Program-made: the position numbers and the translations under genes
NCBI GenBank assembly: GCA_020736575.1
Contig: JAGPYM010000002.1
Coordinates: forward strand, 434,001-498,000
DNA from: Thelonectria olida
Lineage: Eukaryota > Ascomycota > Sordariomycetes > Hypocreales > Nectriaceae
Direction of reading: 5' to 3'
DNA: 64,000 nucleotides
The notes under the pieces: model-generated
What the model was told of the DNA's origin: nothing
The model's database searches: none
Seen by the model: the letters and a program-made list of their open reading frames with translations, nothing else
Part shown: piece after piece, positions 59,092 to 64,000 of the stretch
Position numbering within the stretch: position 1 is the first letter of the stretch
Layout: each line of letters opens with the position of its first letter

Positions 59092-60459
59092 TTAGTCTGC
59101 AACATCAATCATCCCCTTCATCCCTTCACTCCAGTCCCATAATTCCTGAGCTAGTTGCTCATCTGCTGCAAGGTCAGACATCTTCGTATCTGTGGCGTCC
59201 CAACTGTAGCCGTAGTAGAACTTCCCAGCCATTGGACCAACGTCGAAGTATCTGCCACTCAATCCCTTTGACTTGATTTCAGGGTCAGTAGCCAACAAAA
59301 GGGTCGTAAGAGCACCGTCTTCCGGTGCAATACTTGTCATTCGAACGATTGAAGAGCTTACGTATCCAATCATCGGCGGCAATGCTGCTGAGTTGGTGCC
59401 TGGCGCAGTGCCGACGGTCCCTGTGCTCGAAGTATTAGCACGCAATCGAAGTTCAGCTTCTGGGTACTTGCCTGGGTTAAGGGAATTGACGAGGATATTT
59501 GAATAACCTGTTGCCTGCAAATGCTTGTGCAGATGCCGAGCAAATAAGATATTCGCCAATTTTGAACGAGCGTATCTTTGCAAGCTAGCCTGAAGCTCGG
59601 CCAAGTTCCCTATAGTCTTTGTGCCCTCTGTCCTTAGGCCTTCAAAATCGAGTTTGTCTGAAGAAGTTGGCTTATACATAGCATGTGCATGAGATGCGAC
59701 AACGACGATTCTCGCTTCTCCAAATACTTTGGAAGTGCGCTGAATGAGGTTCTGGCATTATATTAGCATATACCCAAGTACAGGTACCAACCAATCGTGA
59801 CGGGAGCGTACTAGAAGGCAGTGTGTAAAGACAAAATGGCCGAGGTACTAGAAATAAGGAACCGTAAGCTACTTTTTTACCTCCTTATTATTCATGTAAC
59901 CTTACGTTTGTCTACACGAGTGTTAGCAAATGTGTGTAGGACTCAGAGGCGGGGAGAGTTGACAGCAAATTGTATCTCAATACCATCACTGGACAATGTA
60001 TTTGGCTATATGTGATTAATCTCCGACCCTCTCAGCTTTCGTTTCGGGCCCATTGAAGTTACTTACCACGACGGACAAAGCAGCGTTCGCAATTAGAACG
60101 TCCAGTCTGCCCTCAAGCTCCGCAAAGCGCCGTGCGGCAAGGACGCAACCCTTCATATCTGACAAGTCAAGCTCGAGGAACCTCATACGCGGAACCAACT
60201 GTGAATTGACGGACTCGAGGTAGCTTGAAAGCTGCTCAAACTTGCTTTTGGATCGAGAAGCCACGTATACTTTGGCATTGCGCTTCAGCAGTTGTATTGT
60301 CGTTTGTTTCCCAATTCCCGTGGCACCGCTGTGATAGGATCTGGCATCAGCATGCATTGACTTGATGTGATCGCAAAACTCTTACCCGGTCACTATAATG
60401 ACCTTGCCAGCTAGATTAGGAATATCCTCATTGGAGAACCTTTTCCGGAACGGCTGCAT
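59092..60459 (-). CDS. SDR (retinol-dehydrogenase-like) with a 6-base microexon
   Basis: Seven exons (minus): 60386-60459, 60067-60328, 59964-60005, 59906-59911, 59812-59847, 59472-59751 and 59092-59420, 342 aa. Cofactor motif TGGATGIG (with intron 1 inside), DLSDMKG, IANAA, then SDGIEIQFA / TN / YLGHF, the well-known SDR block with T-N supplied by a microexon of six bases (ACAAAC). The catalytic Tyr and Lys are in YARSKLA, and NPGTVGT follows. Intron 6 is GC-AG (GCAAGT...CTAAT...ACAG), 51 bases and in frame. Without these introns the conserved blocks break or gain 17 residues, so the model is well supported though unusual. It likely acts on hydrophobic alcohols or aldehydes; the substrate is unknown. 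Confidence 0.8.
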
Positions 60460-62820
60460 GTCTGACTTCTGAAGACCAAAGTTGTAAAACACACAAATAA
60501 AGGTACTCGTCACGGATAATACAACAACACGATACCTCGTTATATAATCTAAGTTAAGTAATAGTTTCTTTGTTCGGAGTTAGGATGCTACGATAGTATT
60601 GACGGCCTTATCTCCGTATAGAACGGCATCGGCCTGTATTATAGCACCCGGAAGACTTCCGTAACTATACGAAAGGTACAGATTACTACCTTCGAGCCAT
60701 ACTAAACCACCTCTTAGCCATGCCAGCCACATAGGACCAAAGATCCACATAGCTATACGACACAGTGAGCATTGTTACATGGTCCGTCGGGTTGAAGTCT
60801 AGCACCGAGCTTCCGACTCGACAATTTACCGGTGGTGACCAATGCAGAATATGTTGAAAAGGGTCATGTTGAGATGACAACACGCGCCGAACACTCAAGG
60901 TGGCGACGAGCTGAAGTCGATAAGTCAATCCGAATTTGAGTAGAATAATTAATGAGAGGGAACATTACTACTATACAATGAGATACAGCGAATGAAGAAA
61001 TTCTAGTGGTTCATGTGTCATAGCTGGCGGCCGCCATCTCGTATCCAGCTGACCATTACCGTGAGCTTCAGGTCTCCCCCACCTACTCTGCCAGCAAATT
61101 CCTCCGTACACCGGGTAAAGGTTAGTGTCCTGATCTGGCAGACGTTGAAGAAGAGAAGAATCAGCTGAGAGATGTGGTCGATGGTCATCCTCCTAGAAAT
61201 ATCTGAAGTTCCCTAGCGCGGAGGAGGTTGTCAAGGGCCTGCGAGACTGTTGCATCGCGCACTTTGCTCGCCATGGATTTGCCAATTATTTGAGCCTTTT
61301 TAAGAGCGGACTTAACTTGCAAAGTTGAGTTAATATGATAGGTCAACGATACAAGGATGCTCAGAGTTGAGGCTCGGGAACGTACGAGCGGCGTACCTGT
61401 TAGCTTGCCAGAGTCTATCCCCTCGAAGGCTATTCTCATCCTGGAAAAACACGTAGAATGGTGCTTAAACACTAAACTTGGCCTTTAATGTGATGATGGA
61501 CCTGCTGGTTGTTGCTGTGGGGAAGTTCCGCTCTGGTGCCAATTGACATCTGAAGCTCGACTAATTGTCTTAACTCTAAGGGAGGAGCCAGAAAACCCAT
61601 TAAGATGACGTTGGGAAGGTAGCGGATAATCCAGTTGTAAGATTACACATGTCTAAGAGGTTATTTAGTGATTTCGAGCAATAGATGAGAGATCGTGGTG
61701 GAGTGCTATCTCAATTCGCCTTCAGAGCGCAACCTGGATAATGTCGACAGTCGCTTTCGAGAAGGAGTTTCTCGTACAGTCGAAAATAGTGTCAGTCTTG
61801 CGATGTTTGAGAAGCTATAGCATGGCCAGTTTTCTCCCGGACTTGAAGATGGCTGGAACTACCTTTGGTCAACTCTCTGGTTACTTTGTCTATCATCTGC
61901 AACTTATTCGTCGTTCCTCCAACCCCACCACCGTTCACTAACACAACATCTGCCCTTGGAGGGAGGCCCTTGAAGAAGACGCCCACCCAACGTAAAGATA
62001 AAAAAAGAAAAAGGCAAAAAGGAAAACATACAACAGCGAGGATTCCCCGGTCGTCACCGACCCGAGTACTAGTTCGCCGCTTCTCAGCTTAACGTGCGGG
62101 GAGCAGACGGGACCCAGTGTTTTCTAAGAGCTATGGTCGTATGTACGGGAGACTGTCACAAACTCCGCCGAAGACCACGAGCGACATCTTAGTGTCAGGG
62201 GAAGGGCATTCCACCAGACAAAGTGCTTCTGCAGCCGTTCAATTATCGACGCAAGCCGTCGCCGCCACACATCCACCGTGTCTTGGGGTGAAAGCCGCTC
62301 TTCAAATTCAGCCAGGGGGTTGCGGCGCCCAAACTTTTTCAAGTTGGGCGACCAAGCCTGCAAACCACAGTCAACCAACAAACCAACTACACCCCCGGCG
62401 CCAAGAGCACCCTCTCATTATACCGAAACTAACATGAAGTAATTGAAACCGAAGAAGATGCACTACGTAGTCACTATCATTCTCTGGATTTCCCCCGCCC
62501 CTTTTCCCATTGTTTCTTTCCAAGGCCAGATCTGCATGCAATGTATCAAAGAGAGCTAATTACAGACGGAGTCGTTTCTTCCATTCACAAACATACTGCG
62601 ATTGGATATCCAACTCATGCCGTTTTAACAGGCCACATATAACCGTCCCTGATGGTAATCGTCGTCGTCACCTGCGTCCTGACCGGAAAGGGAACTTTCC
62701 AGTCGTGGTTGGGTCCTATGCAGTAGGCGTTGCCGACGATAAGCTTATCTGAATACGTCTCGGCGCTGGTGCCTAGCCTAGTATTCACTATGAGAAGTAA
62801 GTTAATATTAATTGCTAAGA
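60460..62820. other. Gene-poor, locally AT-rich region
   Basis: About 2.4 kb, with AT-rich stretches (especially 60480-60680) and many short overlapping frames. One weak candidate is listed separately (61185-61439). I could not find transposon coding sequence, terminal repeats or an RNA gene. Confidence 0.4.
61185..61439 (-). CDS. Weak candidate: small helical protein or fragment
   Basis: If a GTACGC...GCAAG intron is removed, a minus-strand frame reads MRIAFEGIDSGKLT, then KSALKKAQIIGKSMASKVRD and SQALDNLLRARELQIF-stop. The composition is helical and protein-like, and phase is kept across the intron. No family recognised. It may be the end of a decayed gene; the upstream part is missing. 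Confidence 0.2.
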   Translation of the reverse strand: MRIAFEGIDSGKLTGTPLVRSRASTLSILVSLTYHINSTLQVKSALKKAQIIGKSMASKVRDATVSQALDNLLRARELQIFLGG

Positions 62821-63129
62821 TCATGCAGATGCAAGCGCATAAGTCGTTTTTAGTCGCGATATACCACCCGACCGGCCGTAGCGCTCCGTCGTGCCCCTGG
62901 GAACCGTGGCGCCCGCGGGAGCGGCGATTTTATTGACACACTCGGGCCCAACCCAGGGGTTGTAGAGCACCACGTCGTCCTCGCGCAGCTGGTTAACTGC
63001 GCTAGACTCAAGGGGAAAGCAGTCATCGCTGGTGCGCAGCGTGTAGGTGCGGTTATAGGCTGGCGGCATGTAGATCTTGGTGCCGGGTTTAACGGTGGCG
63101 GTAATACTGCAGTTGGGCAGACGGTCTGC
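62821..63129 (-). pseudogene. LysM-domain protein remnant
   Basis: Minus-strand exon-like segment opening after a GACAG acceptor with LPNCSITATVKPGTKIYMPP, then a LysM-type repeat: YTLRTSDDCFPLESSAV, LREDDVVLYNPWVGPECVN. LysM modules bind chitin. There is no signal peptide or start codon upstream: the sequence to the right belongs to the chitinase remnant only about 30-150 bases away. It is therefore a fragment, or the last exon of a gene whose 5' part is lost. It is head-to-head with the chitinase remnant, a pairing known for fungal LysM/chitinase gene pairs. Confidence 0.6.
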
Positions 63130-63159
63130 CTGTCAAATTAGTCTCTCGCTTACGGTAGC

Positions 63160-64000
63160 AACTTGCCTGAAATGTTCGAAAAGGCTGAATCCCATGTCAA
63201 GAATGAGTTGCAACCAACAAACTTCACTACCAAATTGCCAATTCTACTCAATTTGCTAAAAGCTCAAATGCTGGCTACACAAAGCTAGAGTGCAAGTACA
63301 CGTCCGGCAGCAAGAAGAGGTCATGCACCGCCGAGATCAGTGTCATCCTCAACTCGGAGACTGACGATGCCATGGCGCCAAGGCAACGCTGTACAAGAAG
63401 GAAGCTGTCAAAAAACGTAAACTACGAGACCACCGAGTGGGTGGGTGGCCTGTGACGACAAGGAAACGTTCAAGCTCAAGGCTGACTTTGCGAGAGGACA
63501 GTGCCTCGGAGGCCTGATGGTCTGGGCCGTCTCTCACGACACCAAGGACGCCAAGTATACGGCTGCACTAGCAGAGGCAGCCAATAGAAAGTTTGTAGCT
63601 GCTCTTCCGGCCACGGACGATCGTCTTTCGACGATAAGGGCCAAGCGCCCGTAGTGCAAATGGACCAACTGTGGCGAACGTGAGTGACTTCTAAAGGAAG
63701 ACTTGATAGAAAGGACACAATGGCTGACACGTTTAGAATTCCCGTCTGGATGGCTTTGCGTTCCTCGTCGCGACGGAGGCGAGCGAAAAGATGAGTATAT
63801 GATGGACGAACAGGGCTGTAACGGCATCAGTTACCACCAGCTCTGCTGTCCACCCGGCGAGACTGTGCCCACATGCGGCTGGTATGTTGACCTGCTACAC
63901 GGGCACCTCGGATCATCGGAAGTCCAAGAGATCGCTCTCATTTCGCTCGACACACTTCCGTATTCTACTGCTCATGACGGTATCGCTCCCATCTCCCCCC
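63160..64000 (+). pseudogene. Broken GH18 subgroup-C chitinase, C-terminal part
   Basis: Runs off the window end. Recognisable parts: DDKETFKLKADFARGQCLGG, GLMVWAVSHDTKDAKY, and after a 57-base intron (63680-63736) EYMMDEQGC, YHQLCCPPGE, PTCGWY, the cysteine-rich C-terminus of killer-toxin-like (subgroup C) chitinases. Breaks: the frame shifts at least twice between about 63370 and 63450 (around an A-run and a GTGG duplication), and an in-frame TAG at 63652-63654 replaces what would be CAG. The catalytic DxxDxDxE region and the N-terminus are absent from this window side. A non-functional relic. Confidence 0.6.

Overview
The window is nuclear DNA of a filamentous ascomycete (Pezizomycotina, probably Sordariomycetes and perhaps Hypocreales; the species is inferred, not proven). 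The reasons are dense genes on both strands, introns of about 50-140 bases with GTAAGT/GTACGT donors and CTAAC/CTGAC branch sites, C/G-ended codons, and families such as Zn2Cys6 regulators, Pth11-like receptors, Set9, SigF-like NTF2 proteins and subgroup-C chitinases. I worked out exon structures by hand and checked reading phase at each junction; exon limits are given per gene.

Layout. 0-9.4 kb: anthranilate synthase (TRP2), BTB protein, RING protein, a long pyrimidine-rich leader and a protein with a STAND-type fungal N-terminal domain. 9.8-21 kb: secreted M28 aminopeptidase, PAP2-type membrane protein, a tentative 86-residue protein, H4K20 methyltransferase SET9, mitochondrial ribosomal protein uL14m and RNA polymerase II subunit RPB9. 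22.8-31.4 kb: Pin1-type prolyl isomerase, an LrgA-LrgB fusion membrane protein, a coiled-coil protein resembling augmin subunit HAUS3/AugC, and FAD synthetase. 32-44.6 kb looks more accessory: Zn2Cys6 regulator, divergent SDR, MDR reductase, amino-acid transporter, SigF-like NTF2 protein and Pth11-like receptor. 44.6-49.5 kb has no gene I can support. 49.5-58.5 kb: AKR1 palmitoyltransferase, SRP receptor beta, cystathionine beta-synthase, an orphan ORF and a second M28 aminopeptidase. 59-64 kb: a seven-exon SDR, then gene-poor sequence holding broken LysM and chitinase remnants at the window edge.

How they work together. Most genes are independent housekeeping functions: Trp and Cys biosynthesis, FAD synthesis, transcription, chromatin, translocation and palmitoylation. 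The regulator-SDR-MDR-transporter block at 32-39 kb is the only group whose arrangement suggests a shared pathway. The most notable observations are a strongly coding-like segment inside the long first intron of RPB9, a 6-base microexon plus a GC-AG intron in the SDR at 59-60.5 kb, a dense cluster of GCGAA/TTCGC pentamers upstream of the MDR gene, and a collapsed LysM/chitinase pair with an in-frame TAG and several frame breaks.
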